Positions 34,707 through 44,192 of a DNA stretch of 57,360 nt are shown one piece after another. How positions within the stretch are numbered: position 1 is the first letter of the stretch; every line of letters begins with the position of its first letter. The notes beneath the pieces were generated by a model, which saw only the letters and a list, made by a program, of their open reading frames with translations, did no database searches and was not told the DNA's origin. The position numbers and the translations under genes are program-made. Source of the stretch: Streptomyces sp. man185 (GTDB taxonomy: Bacteria > Actinomycetota > Actinomycetes > Streptomycetales > Streptomycetaceae); contig NTHE01000052.1 in the NCBI GenBank assembly GCA_002551355.1, forward strand, positions 1 to 57,360, given 5' to 3'.

Positions 34707-35519
34707 TCAGGCCAGCTCGGCCAGCACCGCGTCCGTGAACGGGGTCCAGGCCTCGGCCGCCCACGGGCCGAAGGCGCGGTCGGTCAGCGCGACGCAGGCC
34801 GCGCCCGCCACCGGGTCGATCCACAGGAACGTGCCCGACTGGCCGAAGTGCCCGAAGGTCGCCGGGGAGGACGTGTTCCCCGTCCAGTGCGGGGACTTGG
34901 CGTCGCGGATCTCGAAGCCGAGGCCCCAGTCGTTCGGGCTCTGGTGGCCGTAGCCCGGCAGGACGCCCTTGAGCCCCGGGTGGACGACGCTCTGGGCCTC
35001 CAGGACCGTACGCGGGTCGAGCAGGCGGGGGGCCTGCACCTCGGCGGCGAAGCGGACCAGGTCGGCGAGGGTGGAGACGCCGTCGCGGGCGGGGGAGCCG
35101 TCGAGGGTCGTGGACGTCATGGACAGTGGCTCCAGGACCGCCTGGCGCAGGTACTCCGTGAACGGGATACCGGATGCTTTCGCGATGTGGTCGCCGAGCA
35201 CCTCGAAGCCCGCGTTGGAGTACAGGCGGCGGTTGCCGGGCGGGGCCGTCACCCGGTGCTCGTCGAAGGCGAGGCCGCTGGTGTGGGCGAGGAGGTGGCG
35301 GATCGTGGATCCCTCGGGCCCGGCCGGCTCGTCCAGCTCGACGGCACCCTCCTCGTACGCCACCAGCGCCGCGTAGGCCGCGAGCGGCTTGGTGACCGAG
35401 GCGAGGGGGAAGCGGTGGTCGGCCGGCCCGTGCGTGCCGAGGACCGTGCCGTCCGCCCGGACGACGGCGGCCGCCGCCGTCGTGACCGGCCAGGTGTCGA
35501 TGATGCGCAGGCTCTCCAT
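34707..35519 (-). CDS. Serine hydrolase, beta-lactamase/DD-peptidase family
   Basis: 270 residues, short for class C-type (Pfam beta-lactamase) enzymes but with all motifs: S41-V-T-K44 (nucleophile and general base), Y99-S-N101 and H223-F-G225. No signal peptide is visible, so a cytosolic esterase or peptidase is more likely than a secreted beta-lactamase. The gene stands alone, convergent with the type VII-associated block and separated from it by a strong hairpin. The exact substrate cannot be told from sequence. Confidence 0.88.
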   Translation of the reverse strand: MESLRIIDTWPVTTAAAAVVRADGTVLGTHGPADHRFPLASVTKPLAAYAALVAYEEGAVELDEPAGPEGSTIRHLLAHTSGLAFDEHRVTAPPGNRRLYSNAGFEVLGDHIAKASGIPFTEYLRQAVLEPLSMTSTTLDGSPARDGVSTLADLVRFAAEVQAPRLLDPRTVLEAQSVVHPGLKGVLPGYGHQSPNDWGLGFEIRDAKSPHWTGNTSSPATFGHFGQSGTFLWIDPVAGAACVALTDRAFGPWAAEAWTPFTDAVLAELA

Positions 35520-35604
35520 GCCCCGAGCCTAACGGCCGCGCCCGGCGGTCTGCCCCGGGCCCCGGGAAGCCCGAGACCGCCCCCGACCCCGGGCCCGGAA
35601 GCCC

Positions 35605-35622
35605 GGAGCCGGCCGGGGCTCC
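35605..35622 (-). terminator. Terminator hairpin after the glycerate kinase gene
   Basis: GGAGCC and GGCTCC pair around a 6-nt loop immediately downstream of the stop codon of the leftward kinase gene. Further G/C inverted repeats follow at 35555-35600. Confidence 0.55.
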
Positions 35623-36843
35623 TCAGGCGGCCAGCGGGGTCAGCGGGGCCAGCCGGGTCCCGAGCGCCATGATCCGCATCGCGCGCTCCGTCGCGTCGGC
35701 CAGGAACTCGCCGCTCCGGCCGATCGCCTCCACCAGCGTCATCGGTGCGGGCAGGATCGCGCTGTACGCGTCCACGCCCACCGCCCGTACGTCCTGCGCG
35801 CCCGGCCCGATCGTTCCGGCCAGCACCAGGACCGGCACCCCGGAGGCGTGGGCCCGCCGCGCCACCTCGGCCGGGATCTTGCCGCGCACGGTCTGGTGGT
35901 CGAGGGCCCCCTCCGCCGTGATCACGAAGTCGGCGCGGGCCAGGCGGGCGTCCAGGTCGAGGCCGTCGAGCAGGACGTCGTAGCGGGGGAGGAGCCGTGC
36001 ACCCAGGGCCGCCAGCCCGGCCCCGAGGCCGCCCGACGCACCCGTGCCGGGGGACGTCCGCAGGTCGATGGGCGTGCCGGTCGGCGGGGCGAAGGCCGGG
36101 GCCAGGTCCCGGGTCAGGACGGCGGCCAGCCGCTCCAGGCCGACCGAGAGCAGCTCCACCTCCGCCGGGGTCGCCCCCTTCTGCGGGCCGAACACCCGGG
36201 CCACCCCGCGCTTCCCGCACAGCACGTTGTACGGGTTGCAGGCCACGAGGAGGCCGGCGCCGGCCAGCCGGGGGTCGAGGCCGGACGGGTCGATGTGCTC
36301 CAACTCGTGCAACGACCCGCCGCCCGGGCGGAGTTCGCGGCCGTGCCGGTCGGTGAGCCGGGCCCCGAGAGCCTGGAGCGCGCCCGCGCCCCCGTCCGAC
36401 GTGCCGGAGTCGCCGCAGCCCACGAGGATGCGCCGGGCCCCCGCGTCCAGGGCCGCCCGGATCAGCTCGCCGACACCGTACGTCGTGGTCGCGCCCGGGT
36501 GGCGGCGGTCCGGCGGGACCAGGGAGAGGCCCGCGACGGCCGCCATCTCGACGACGGCGGTGAGCGGGCCGGGCCCGCCCAGCAACGCGAAGTGCGAGGT
36601 GACCGGGTCGCCCACCGGGCCCGTCGCCGTGCACGGGACCAGCCGGCCGCCGCCCGCCAGGGCCAGCGCCTCCGCGGTGCCCTCGCCGCCGTCGACGAGC
36701 GGGATGAGGTCGAGTTCGGCGTGGGGGATCACCCGTCGAACGCCGACGGCGATGGCCTCGGCGACCCGGGCGGCCGACAGGGACTCCTTGAACCCGCTGG
36801 GGGCGATGGCGATGCGGTGGGTGGGGTGGCCGGTACGGGTCAT
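35623..36843 (-). CDS. Glycerate 2-kinase (GckA/GlxK family)
   Basis: 406 residues, normal for the family (PF02595), which phosphorylates D-glycerate with ATP to 2-phosphoglycerate (some members give 3-phosphoglycerate). The hallmark N-terminal APSGFKESLSA and LVDGGEGTAE motifs are intact, as are LVGCGDSGTSDGGAGALQALGA and FGPQKGATP. ATG 36843 overlaps the stop of the upstream permease gene (ATGA) and has a GGAG in front, so the two are translationally coupled. The pair suggests uptake and use of glycerate or a related organic acid from glyoxylate or tartrate breakdown. Confidence 0.93.
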   Translation of the reverse strand: MTRTGHPTHRIAIAPSGFKESLSAARVAEAIAVGVRRVIPHAELDLIPLVDGGEGTAEALALAGGGRLVPCTATGPVGDPVTSHFALLGGPGPLTAVVEMAAVAGLSLVPPDRRHPGATTTYGVGELIRAALDAGARRILVGCGDSGTSDGGAGALQALGARLTDRHGRELRPGGGSLHELEHIDPSGLDPRLAGAGLLVACNPYNVLCGKRGVARVFGPQKGATPAEVELLSVGLERLAAVLTRDLAPAFAPPTGTPIDLRTSPGTGASGGLGAGLAALGARLLPRYDVLLDGLDLDARLARADFVITAEGALDHQTVRGKIPAEVARRAHASGVPVLVLAGTIGPGAQDVRAVGVDAYSAILPAPMTLVEAIGRSGEFLADATERAMRIMALGTRLAPLTPLAA

Positions 36844-38273
36844 GGCTGGGTCTCCAGGAGGACGGGCACGCCTAGCAGCGGCCAGACGGCGAGAGCGAAG
36901 GCGAGGACGAGGGCCGCCGTGAGCGGCGCGAGGAAGGCGGACAGCCGCAGCAGGTCGCGCGGGGCGTAGGTCGGGGTGCCGGGCACGTCCGCGAAGAGCG
37001 CGACCGGCTTGGCCGAGGACGGCAGGGTGTGGCAGAAGCCGGCGGCGGCCGTGGACGCCAGCGCCGCCGTGACCGGGTTGACCCCGGCCCCGATCGCCGC
37101 CGCGACCACCAGCGGGACGAGGACGGAGGACCGGGCGGAGCGCGACTGGAGCGCGAGATGGGCGGCCGTGCTGACGACGACCACTCCGGTCAGGAACAAC
37201 CACGGGGGCGTGGACGCCCCCAGGGGTATCCACCCCACCAGCCAGTCGGCCGCACCCGACTCGGAGAGGGCGACGCCCATCGCCATCGTCGCGGCCATGA
37301 ACAGCAGCAGCGGCCAGGGGACCGTCCGCAGACCGTCCTTGAAGCGGACCGTCCCCAGCGCGGGCGAGGTCGCCACCAGCGCGCCGATGAGCGCGACCAC
37401 GGCGGGCGACACTCCGTGCAGCGGTTCGCTGCACCACAGCAGCACGACCGTCGCGAGCAGCAGCAGGCACCGGGACTCCGCCGGGGTGAACGGGCCCTCG
37501 ACGGCCGTCTCGGAGTGCTCCTGGATCTGCGCCGCCGTGATCGTGACCGGCCCCTTGCGGTCGGCGCGCCGGGTCGTCGTCAACAGCACCAGCTCGGCGG
37601 CCAGATGGGAGGAGACGACGGCCAGCGGCAGCCCGAGGACCAGCCATTGGACGAAGCTCAGCTGCTCCCCGGTCTGCTCCCACAGCACCCCGACCGTGAT
37701 CAGGTGCGCGCCCGCCCCGATCAGCGTCGCGACGGCGGACAGCAGGATGACGGTCGGGAAGAGGAGCGCCAGCATGACGACCAGGCGGGTCCGCTCACGG
37801 AGCGCGGCCGCCAGCGCCAGGAACACCGGGAGGGCGAGCGCGGCCCGCCCCGACGTGGCCGGCACGGCGAACGCGGTGACGACGAGGCCGGCCGTGGTCA
37901 GGTGCACCAACTGGCGTACGGTCCTTGCTCCGCCGACCAGGAAGACGGCGGCCCGGCCCGCCAGACCGGTCCGGGTCACGGCGGCCGCCAGGACGAAGGC
38001 GCAGATCAGCAGCCACACCGTCTCGTCGCCCAGGGTGGCGAACAGGGTCTCGCTGCTGATCACCCCCGTCACCGTCAGCGCCAGGCCCGCGCCGAGCGCG
38101 ATGTAGGCGTCGTCCACCGGGGTGGCGATCCAGGCGGCGGTGGCCAGGGCGAAGACGGCGAGGGAGAGCCGCCCGTCGGCGCTGAGGCCGGGGGCGGCGC
38201 CGGGGACGGCGAGCAGAGCGCAGAGTCCGAGGACGGCGCAGAGGCCGACGGTCTGCCGGAGAGGGAGAGGCAC
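36840..38273 (-). CDS. SLC13/DASS-family anion permease
   Basis: 477 residues with about 11-12 predicted membrane helices in two inverted halves. The two re-entrant hairpin motifs of the divalent anion:sodium symporter family are seen as VPATSGRAALALPV in the first half and LPSSAKPVALFADVPGTP near the end. The start is GTG 38273, preceded by AGAGG. Coupling with glycerate kinase makes a small carboxylate such as glycerate, tartrate or a C4-dicarboxylate the likely cargo. The substrate is inferred from context only. Confidence 0.85.
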   Translation of the reverse strand: MPLPLRQTVGLCAVLGLCALLAVPGAAPGLSADGRLSLAVFALATAAWIATPVDDAYIALGAGLALTVTGVISSETLFATLGDETVWLLICAFVLAAAVTRTGLAGRAAVFLVGGARTVRQLVHLTTAGLVVTAFAVPATSGRAALALPVFLALAAALRERTRLVVMLALLFPTVILLSAVATLIGAGAHLITVGVLWEQTGEQLSFVQWLVLGLPLAVVSSHLAAELVLLTTTRRADRKGPVTITAAQIQEHSETAVEGPFTPAESRCLLLLATVVLLWCSEPLHGVSPAVVALIGALVATSPALGTVRFKDGLRTVPWPLLLFMAATMAMGVALSESGAADWLVGWIPLGASTPPWLFLTGVVVVSTAAHLALQSRSARSSVLVPLVVAAAIGAGVNPVTAALASTAAAGFCHTLPSSAKPVALFADVPGTPTYAPRDLLRLSAFLAPLTAALVLAFALAVWPLLGVPVLLETQP

Positions 38274-38312
38274 GGTGTACAGCCTCTGAAGGCGCGGTGA
38301 GCGCCTGATGAG

Positions 38313-38341
38313 CGGCCCGTGAAGGATCTTTCATGCGGCCG
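38313..38341 (-). terminator. Possible terminator after the OmpR-type regulator gene
   Basis: An imperfect stem pairs CGGCC with GGCCG outside and TGAA with TTCA inside, with mismatches between. It lies in the 82-bp gap between the regulator stop and the permease start. It is weak and could equally be an operator. Confidence 0.3.
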
Positions 38342-38355
38342 TGGCCCCGCGGGAT

Positions 38356-39015
38356 CTAGGGCAGCCGGTAGCCCATGCCCCGTACCGTCTCCACTCGCTC
38401 CGCCCCCAACTTCCGGCGCAGCGCTCGGACATACACGTCCACGATGTTGGAGCCGGGGTCGAAGTCGTACCCCCAGACGTGGGACAGGATCTGCTCGCGC
38501 GACAGCACCTGGCCCGGGTGGCGCAGGAACATCTCCAGCAGCACGAACTCGCGTGCCGTCAGGTCCACCGTCCGGTCCTCGGCGCGGGCCCGGCGCGTCC
38601 GCAGGTCCAGGGCGAGGCTGCCGCTGCGCAACATGGTGACCTCGGGCGCACGGGCGGCGGTGCGCTGGCGCAGCCGGACCCGGGCGAGCAGCTCCTCGAA
38701 GCGGAACGGCTTCGTCATCCAGTCGTCGGCCCCGCCCTCCAGACCGGCCACGGTGTCCCGGACGGAGTCGCGGGCCGTGAGCACGATCACCGGGAGCGTG
38801 ACCCGGGCCTCGCGCAGCTCCCGCAGCACGGTGAAGCCGTCCCGTCCCGGCAGGCCGATGTCGAGGACCATCAGGTCGAAGCCACCGGTCAGCGCGTGGC
38901 CGAGCGCCAGGTCACCGTCCTCGGCGACGACGGTGGTGAAGCCGTTGGCGCGCAGCCCCTTCTGGACGAACGAGGCGATGCGCTCCTCGTCCTCGGCGAT
39001 CAGGATGCGGTTCAT
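38356..39015 (-). CDS. OmpR-family response regulator
   Basis: 219 residues. The receiver domain (1-115) has the acidic pair E8/D9, phospho-acceptor D52 in VLDIGLPG, Thr in LTARD and Lys in MTKPF. The C-terminal winged helix (about 125-219) shows LTAREFVLLEMFLRHPGQVLSR and SNIVDVYVRALRRKL. The ATG overlaps the stop of the histidine kinase gene (ATGA), so the two are coupled. It probably binds the 11-bp direct repeats at 40813-40834 upstream of its own operon. Confidence 0.95.
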   Translation of the reverse strand: MNRILIAEDEERIASFVQKGLRANGFTTVVAEDGDLALGHALTGGFDLMVLDIGLPGRDGFTVLRELREARVTLPVIVLTARDSVRDTVAGLEGGADDWMTKPFRFEELLARVRLRQRTAARAPEVTMLRSGSLALDLRTRRARAEDRTVDLTAREFVLLEMFLRHPGQVLSREQILSHVWGYDFDPGSNIVDVYVRALRRKLGAERVETVRGMGYRLP

Positions 39016-40466
39016 GATGCGGTCTCCAGCGTGAGTACGAAGGTGGCTCCGCCGCCCTCGGTCCGGCGGAGTTCGACGCGGCCGTGGTGGCCCTCCGCGA
39101 TGGCCCTGACGATGGCGAGGCCGAGCCCGGCCCCGCTGGTGCGGGTCCCGCGCCGGGACGTGCCCCGGCGGAACCGCTCGAAGATCACCTCGGCGTCCTC
39201 CGGCGGAATCCCGGGCCCGTGGTCGGCGACGTACAGCTCGACGCGGTCTGCCCCGTCCCGGCCGGCCTCGGCACGGGAGCCGACGGACCGGGAGCCGATC
39301 CGGATGCGCTGGCCGGGCACGGTGTGCTGGACGGCGTTCTGCGCGAGCTGGACCATCGCCTGCGTCATCCGCTGCGGGTCCAGGCGCACTTCGCGGTCCG
39401 CGACGCCGTCGAGCACCCACTCCCGCTCGCCGAGGGTCCGCACCTTCACGAACACGTCGGCGGTCAGTTCCGCGAGCTGGACGGGTTCGGGGGTGACGAA
39501 GTCGGGGCGCTCGGCCCCCGCGAGCAGCAGGAGATCCTCCACGATCCGGCTCATCCGGTCCAGCTCGTCCGTGACCAGCCGCACCGTCTCCTCCCGGTCC
39601 GCCGGGTCGTCGCCCATCAGCTCCAGATGGCCCCGGACGATGGTGATCGGGGTGCGCAGCTCGTGCCCGGCGTCGTCCACGAAGACCCGCTGCGCGGCGA
39701 ACGCCCGCTCAAGACGGTCGAGCATCGCGTTGAAGGTCTCGGCGAGTGCGGCGATGTCGTCCCGGCCCTCCACGGGGATGCGCCGGGTGAGGTCCTGCTC
39801 GGTCAGCTCCGCCGCCGTCGTCCGCACCAGCCGGACGGGCGCGAGGATGCGTCCGGCGACCGCCCAGCCGATCCCGGTCGTCATCAGCAGCGCCACCCCG
39901 GACAGGGCGAGCAGCATCCAGAACGTCTTGTCGGCGACGGCCCGTTCGCGCTCCGGGTGGAAGGCGACGACGAACGCCCCGGGCTGCCCGCCCGGGGACG
40001 CCCCGATCTCGACCTTGGCCCAGCGCAGCTCGCCATTCGGGCGCTCCAGCGTGCCGAAGGAGTCCTCGGAGGCGCGGATCCGGGTGAGCGATGCGGTGTC
40101 CCGCCACAGGGCGGTGCCCCGGGGCAGGTCGCGGCGCTGGCGGATGACGTCGGGCCGGTCGCCGGGCCGGCCGGTCAGCCCCAGCAACTCCTCGTCGGGG
40201 TCCGCGTACTGCCGTTGCAGATAGATGCGGAGCAGCCGGTCTGCGGTGTCGAACCGGCCGCCGGTGTCCGGGTCCACCCCCTGTGGCACGAAGTTCGCGA
40301 ACTCGCCGGTCTCCTGGGTGAGCAGCTGGCTGATGCGGTGGTCCACGTCCCGCTGGAGGATCGAGCGCACGGTGACGGCGACCGCGCCCAGCGCGACGGC
40401 CATCACGACCAGCAACCACAGCAGGATCCGTACCCGGGCGGAAATCCTCGGAAGGCTAACCGTCAT
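39012..40466 (-). CDS. Sensor histidine kinase (OmpR-type partner)
   Basis: 484 residues from ATG 40466. Order: membrane helix RILLWLLVVMAVALGAVAV, an extracytoplasmic sensor of about 140 residues, second helix MLLALSGVALLMTTGIGWAV, HAMP, HisKA with phospho-acceptor His in DAGHELRTPIT, then HATPase with N box QLAQNAVQHT, G1 DHGPGIPP and G2 GAGLGLAI. The ATG lies inside the end of the small upstream gene (11-bp overlap); no ribosome site is obvious, which fits translational coupling. Other in-frame starts a few codons upstream are possible. The signal is unknown. Confidence 0.93.
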   Translation of the reverse strand: MTVSLPRISARVRILLWLLVVMAVALGAVAVTVRSILQRDVDHRISQLLTQETGEFANFVPQGVDPDTGGRFDTADRLLRIYLQRQYADPDEELLGLTGRPGDRPDVIRQRRDLPRGTALWRDTASLTRIRASEDSFGTLERPNGELRWAKVEIGASPGGQPGAFVVAFHPERERAVADKTFWMLLALSGVALLMTTGIGWAVAGRILAPVRLVRTTAAELTEQDLTRRIPVEGRDDIAALAETFNAMLDRLERAFAAQRVFVDDAGHELRTPITIVRGHLELMGDDPADREETVRLVTDELDRMSRIVEDLLLLAGAERPDFVTPEPVQLAELTADVFVKVRTLGEREWVLDGVADREVRLDPQRMTQAMVQLAQNAVQHTVPGQRIRIGSRSVGSRAEAGRDGADRVELYVADHGPGIPPEDAEVIFERFRRGTSRRGTRTSGAGLGLAIVRAIAEGHHGRVELRRTEGGGATFVLTLETAS

Positions 40467-40785
40467 CACCGAAGTCGTCGTCATCGTCGTCGTCGGCCGC
40501 CGAGGGGCCCGGAACGACGGAGCTGTCCGGTGTACGGGGCGGAGTGGGGGAACCGCTCGGCGTCGGGAAGCCGCTCGGCGACGTGACACCGCCCGGCGGA
40601 GTGTCCCCGCCCGGCGCCGTCTCCCCGCCCGGCGTCGGTGTGCCGCGCGGACTCTCCTCCAGCTGAACGGTGGGGGGCACCTTCGGCGCCTCCGAGGTGT
40701 CGGTCATGGCATAGCTGGTGGCCGCTATGCCCAGCGGCACGGCGACGACGGCTGCCAGGGCCGCCAGACGAGGTGAGAAAGCCAT
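40456..40785 (-). CDS. Small exported Pro/Thr/Gly-rich protein with poly-Asp tail
   Basis: 109 residues. A hydrophobic N-terminus (LAALAAVVAVPLGIAATSYA) works as a signal peptide or membrane anchor. The rest is disordered Pro/Thr/Ser/Gly sequence with PTPGG-type repeats, ending in seven consecutive Asp then FGDDG. No cysteine, no known domain. It is first in the operon and overlaps the kinase gene, so a periplasm-side accessory that tunes the kinase, or a cation-binding tail sensed by it, is plausible. That role is guesswork; the operon position is clear. Confidence 0.7.
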   Translation of the reverse strand: MAFSPRLAALAAVVAVPLGIAATSYAMTDTSEAPKVPPTVQLEESPRGTPTPGGETAPGGDTPPGGVTSPSGFPTPSGSPTPPRTPDSSVVPGPSAADDDDDDDFGDDG

Positions 40786-40812
40786 GCGTTCACCCTGACG
40801 GTCCCGGACGGT

Positions 40813-40834
40813 ATGAACATGAAGCCAGGATGAA
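40813..40834 (-). promoter_or_regulatory. Candidate OmpR-type operator, 11-bp direct repeat
   Basis: Read leftward, TTCAT starts twice exactly 11 bp apart, with a third TTCAT 6 bp further on. Tandem half-sites with one helical turn of spacing are typical for OmpR-family regulators. The site lies about 30-50 bp upstream of the small-protein/kinase/regulator operon and 130-150 bp from the divergent MerR gene, so autoregulation is likely. Confidence 0.5.
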
Positions 40835-40924
40835 CATTCCTTCATCTCGGGCCAATCGGGCAGTCCGGTGCGAATGCGACAGGTTCGATCGGGGGTCCGC
40901 CCCGGAAAGGTCCGCCGGTTCCGC

Positions 40925-40955
40925 TTGCTTCGAGTGCACTCCAAGGATTTAGCGT
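40925..40955 (+). promoter_or_regulatory. MerR-type promoter with operator dyad
   Basis: TTGCTT (40925-40930) and TAGCGT (40950-40955) form -35 and -10 boxes with a 19-bp spacer, the overlong spacing that MerR proteins correct. The spacer holds an 18-bp near-perfect palindrome (40928-40945) centred on GAGTGCACTC. Transcription would begin at about 40962-40963, right at the ATG, giving a leaderless message. Confidence 0.75.
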
Positions 40956-40962
40956 GGAGAGC

Positions 40963-41462
40963 ATGACGGTGATCGACGGAACCACCCGGAGCACTCCCGC
41001 GACAACCGCACGGCCACAGCCCTCCTCGGGGGTGGACGTCTGCGCGGCCGCCCCGAAGGAGCACCCCCGCCCCGCGGGCCAGGACAGCTACACGATCAGC
41101 GAGGTCGTCACCTTCACCGGCCTCACCGCGCACACCCTGCGCTGGTACGAGCGCATCGGGCTCATGCCCCACGTCGACCGCTCGCACACCGGCCAGCGCC
41201 GCTTCAGCAACCGCGACCTCGACTGGCTGGCCTTCGTCGGCAAGCTGCGGCTGACCGGGATGCCGGTCGCCGACATGGTGCGGTACGCGGAACTGCTGCG
41301 CGAGGGGGAGTCCACCTTCGAGGAACGGCAGGAACTGCTGGAGGCGACCCGCCGCGATGTGATCACGCGGATCGCGGAGCTCCACGACACCCTCGCCGTC
41401 CTCGACCACAAGATCGAGTTCTACGCGGGCGCCCGCCGGGCGCCGGAGAGGCACAGTGCCTG

Positions 41463-41463
<1 letters not shown>
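40963..41463 (+). CDS. MerR-family transcriptional regulator
   Basis: 166 residues. After a disordered head of about 40 residues comes the MerR DNA-binding domain (YTISEVVTFTGLTAHTLRWYERIGL, then R-RRFSNRDLDWLAFVGKLR) and the dimerisation helix. The effector region lacks the cysteines of metal sensors, so a small organic or redox ligand is likelier. ATG 40963 fits the predicted transcription start (leaderless); GTG 40954 with AAGGA 6 nt upstream is the alternative. Its stop overlaps the reductase start (TGATG). It most likely autoregulates through the GAGTGCACTC dyad and controls the reductase. Confidence 0.93.
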
Positions 41464-42479
<1,016 letters not shown>

Positions 42480-42527
42480 GTTCTCCGGCAGCGCGTCAGC
42501 CGGGAAGCCCGCTTCCAGCGCTGCTTT

Positions 42528-42559
42528 CTGCCGGACCAGCAAGACAACTGGTCCGGCAG
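42528..42559 (+). terminator. Terminator of the MerR-reductase operon
   Basis: A perfect 12-bp stem (42528-42539 with 42548-42559) encloses an 8-nt loop, 48 bp after the reductase stop. The next gene is convergent, so it may act on both strands. Confidence 0.75.
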
Positions 42560-42650
42560 GTACGGCCCGACGGACTGTCATGTCAGATGCGCCGGTTGTG
42601 CTCCCGGGCTCTGAGCAACGACCTGCGCGTCGCCTCGCGGAGCGGCCGTG

Positions 42651-43083
42651 TCAGTTGCAGGGAGGAACGGCGAACCGTCGGTCGATGAGTGCTGTGGTGG
42701 CGGTTTTGGAGTTCTTCATGATCGCCGTGACTTCCGCGCACATCCCTTCAGCAACGCGGACGGGGCCGGCGTATTGGCTGAAGGTGCCCTCGTCGACACT
42801 GCACGGCTTGCTCAGCTGGTTCGGACACAGCGAAAGCTTCATGTACTTGGCGGTGCCGAGGTTGTTATCGAAAATGGCGCAGCTCGCGAAAGGTGACGTG
42901 TTCTTCTGGTAGGTGAACAGAGTCCCGAAGCGTCCCGAGTCGGGAAGTTGTTCAGCACGTTGCAGAAAATATCCCGCACCGCACAGGGTGGCCATGGCAT
43001 GAACTGATTCGGGCTGCTTGTTCGCGATCGCGAGTGTGGCGCTGTCCGCTGTCGGTGAGACCGCCGCGGCGGCATCAATGCTC
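42651..43083 (-). pseudogene. 3' remnant of a small secreted SapA-like protein
   Basis: About 144 codons. SIDAAAAVSPTADSA looks like the end of a signal peptide whose first part is missing. It is followed by TLCGAGYFLQRAEQLPD, CAIFDNNLGTAK and CSVDEGTFSQYAGPV, with paired cysteines. The start codon and most of the signal peptide are gone at the junction with the DUF1906 fragment. Confidence 0.5.
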
Positions 43084-43402
43084 GCCGGGCTTGATCTCTT
43101 TGTCGAGATTGGAGCCCGGAGGATCGTTGATGTAGCGGCCGACGATATCGATCCCGTGGTCGCGCAACCACTTGGCCCGGGATCCGGTGATCTCGAAGCG
43201 GGTGTCGGAGCCGGTGACGGGGCGGTCGGGGTCGCCCATGGAGACCAGCAGTTGTGCCCACGTCTGGTAGTCGGAGCGGCCGCTGACCTCCAGCTTGCAG
43301 AACTTCTGGAATGCCTCGACCCATTCGCCCAGCTTGGCGTCGTAGGAGCTGCGCCAGGTGGTGGGGATGCCCGTGTCGCTGGTGCCGGTCGGGATGGGGA
43401 GT
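43075..43402 (-). pseudogene. Out-of-frame DUF1906 fragment inside the chimeric gene
   Basis: This frame encodes the start of the DUF1906 (Rv2525c-like) domain: WRSSYDAKLGEWVEAFQKFC and YQTWAQLLVSMGDP precede the domain start at RFEITGSRAKWLRDHGIDIVGRYIN. It stops right after IKPGE, about where the catalytic barrel should continue for another 150 residues. Inserting one base near 43400 would join it to the upstream repeats. Confidence 0.6.
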
Positions 43403-44192
43403 TGAAGACACAGGCAGCCGAGAACAGGTCGACCCACAGGCCGGAGCTCCCCTGGCCGAGGTTCTTGGTTTTCAACCCTGCCTGGGTGCTGGGGCCGAAG
43501 TTTCCGTTGGGGGCGTCGATGCCGAGTTCGTACTGGATAGCGATCATCAGGGCCCTCTGTACGTCACGGGAGTAGATTCCGTCACAGGGTCCGATGCTGT
43601 AGGCGTCCTTCGCCCAGTAGCGGCCGTTGAGCCAACGCTGAATCGAACGGACGTCATCCGTTCCACCCGCGTTCTGAACGTAGGCGTCCATGTTGAGTAT
43701 GCATTTGAATATCTTGGCCGTCGTGACACCGCCCTGGGTGCCGGTACCGCCCTCCGGTAAACCCATGTCGACCCGCAGTTCTTTTACGGCCTCGACGGTT
43801 ACGGCGCCGTATTCTCCGTAACCATTGGCTCCCCAATATCCCTTGCAGAAGAGACCGTGCTGGAGAATGCGGATGATATTGGCGTTCTTGTTCCAGCCGA
43901 AACCGATGTCGCCGAGCGCCTGAAGTTTCGCCACTGTGGAAGGTCCGAAGCTGGCGACCAACGGGCTGATTCCCAGCTCACGTTGAAGGCCCATGACGAG
44001 GGACTCCATGGTGGGCCAGCCGATGCGACCGTCCTCGGGGCAGCGTACATATCCGGTAACGCTGCCATAGGTGGAGTTGACCCACTTCTGGTCATCGAGA
44101 ACCTTCTCGCCCCATGTCTGTCCTTCGGGTAAATTACGGACATAGGGCCCTACAGGGCCGGCGATGGTCGCGGAATATGGATTAGTGTCCAC

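Larger units (their letters stand above)
42651..44192 (-). pseudogene. Chimeric decayed gene: peptidoglycan-binding/DUF1906 protein fused to SapA-like tail
   Basis: The frame from GTG 44192 is open for 513 codons but is not one sensible protein. Residues 1 to about 265 are peptidoglycan-binding-like repeats (each ending in a FGPSTxAxL-type motif). At about 43395-43402 the sense jumps by one base: the continuation TGTSDTGIPTTW...GIDIVGRYINDPPGSNLDKEIKPGE, characteristic of Rv2525c-type DUF1906 glycoside-hydrolase-like domains, is in another frame. That domain breaks off at about 43080, where the original frame resumes as the C-terminal 140 residues of a small secreted protein resembling spore-associated protein A (CGAGY, YAGPV). 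A one-base deletion and a fusion deletion would explain this. Base composition upstream is unusually AT-rich for the window. Confidence 0.6.

Noticed and set aside
36840..37683. Upstream extension of the glycerate kinase frame to 37683
   Set aside because: It runs antiphase through the permease gene; the ATGA overlap and the APSGFKESLSA motif right after ATG 36843 fix the start.
40954..40962. GTG 40954 as start of the MerR gene
   Set aside because: AAGGA at 6 nt makes it possible, but the predicted MerR promoter would begin transcription after it, at the ATG. Kept only as an alternative.
42528..42559. 12-bp inverted repeat considered as an insertion-sequence end
   Set aside because: No transposase or target duplication nearby; short loop and position after the reductase stop fit a terminator.
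42580..42912. 110-codon plus-strand frame opposite the SapA-like remnant
   Set aside because: Antisense to the paired-cysteine secreted domain; no motif, and no ribosome site seen.
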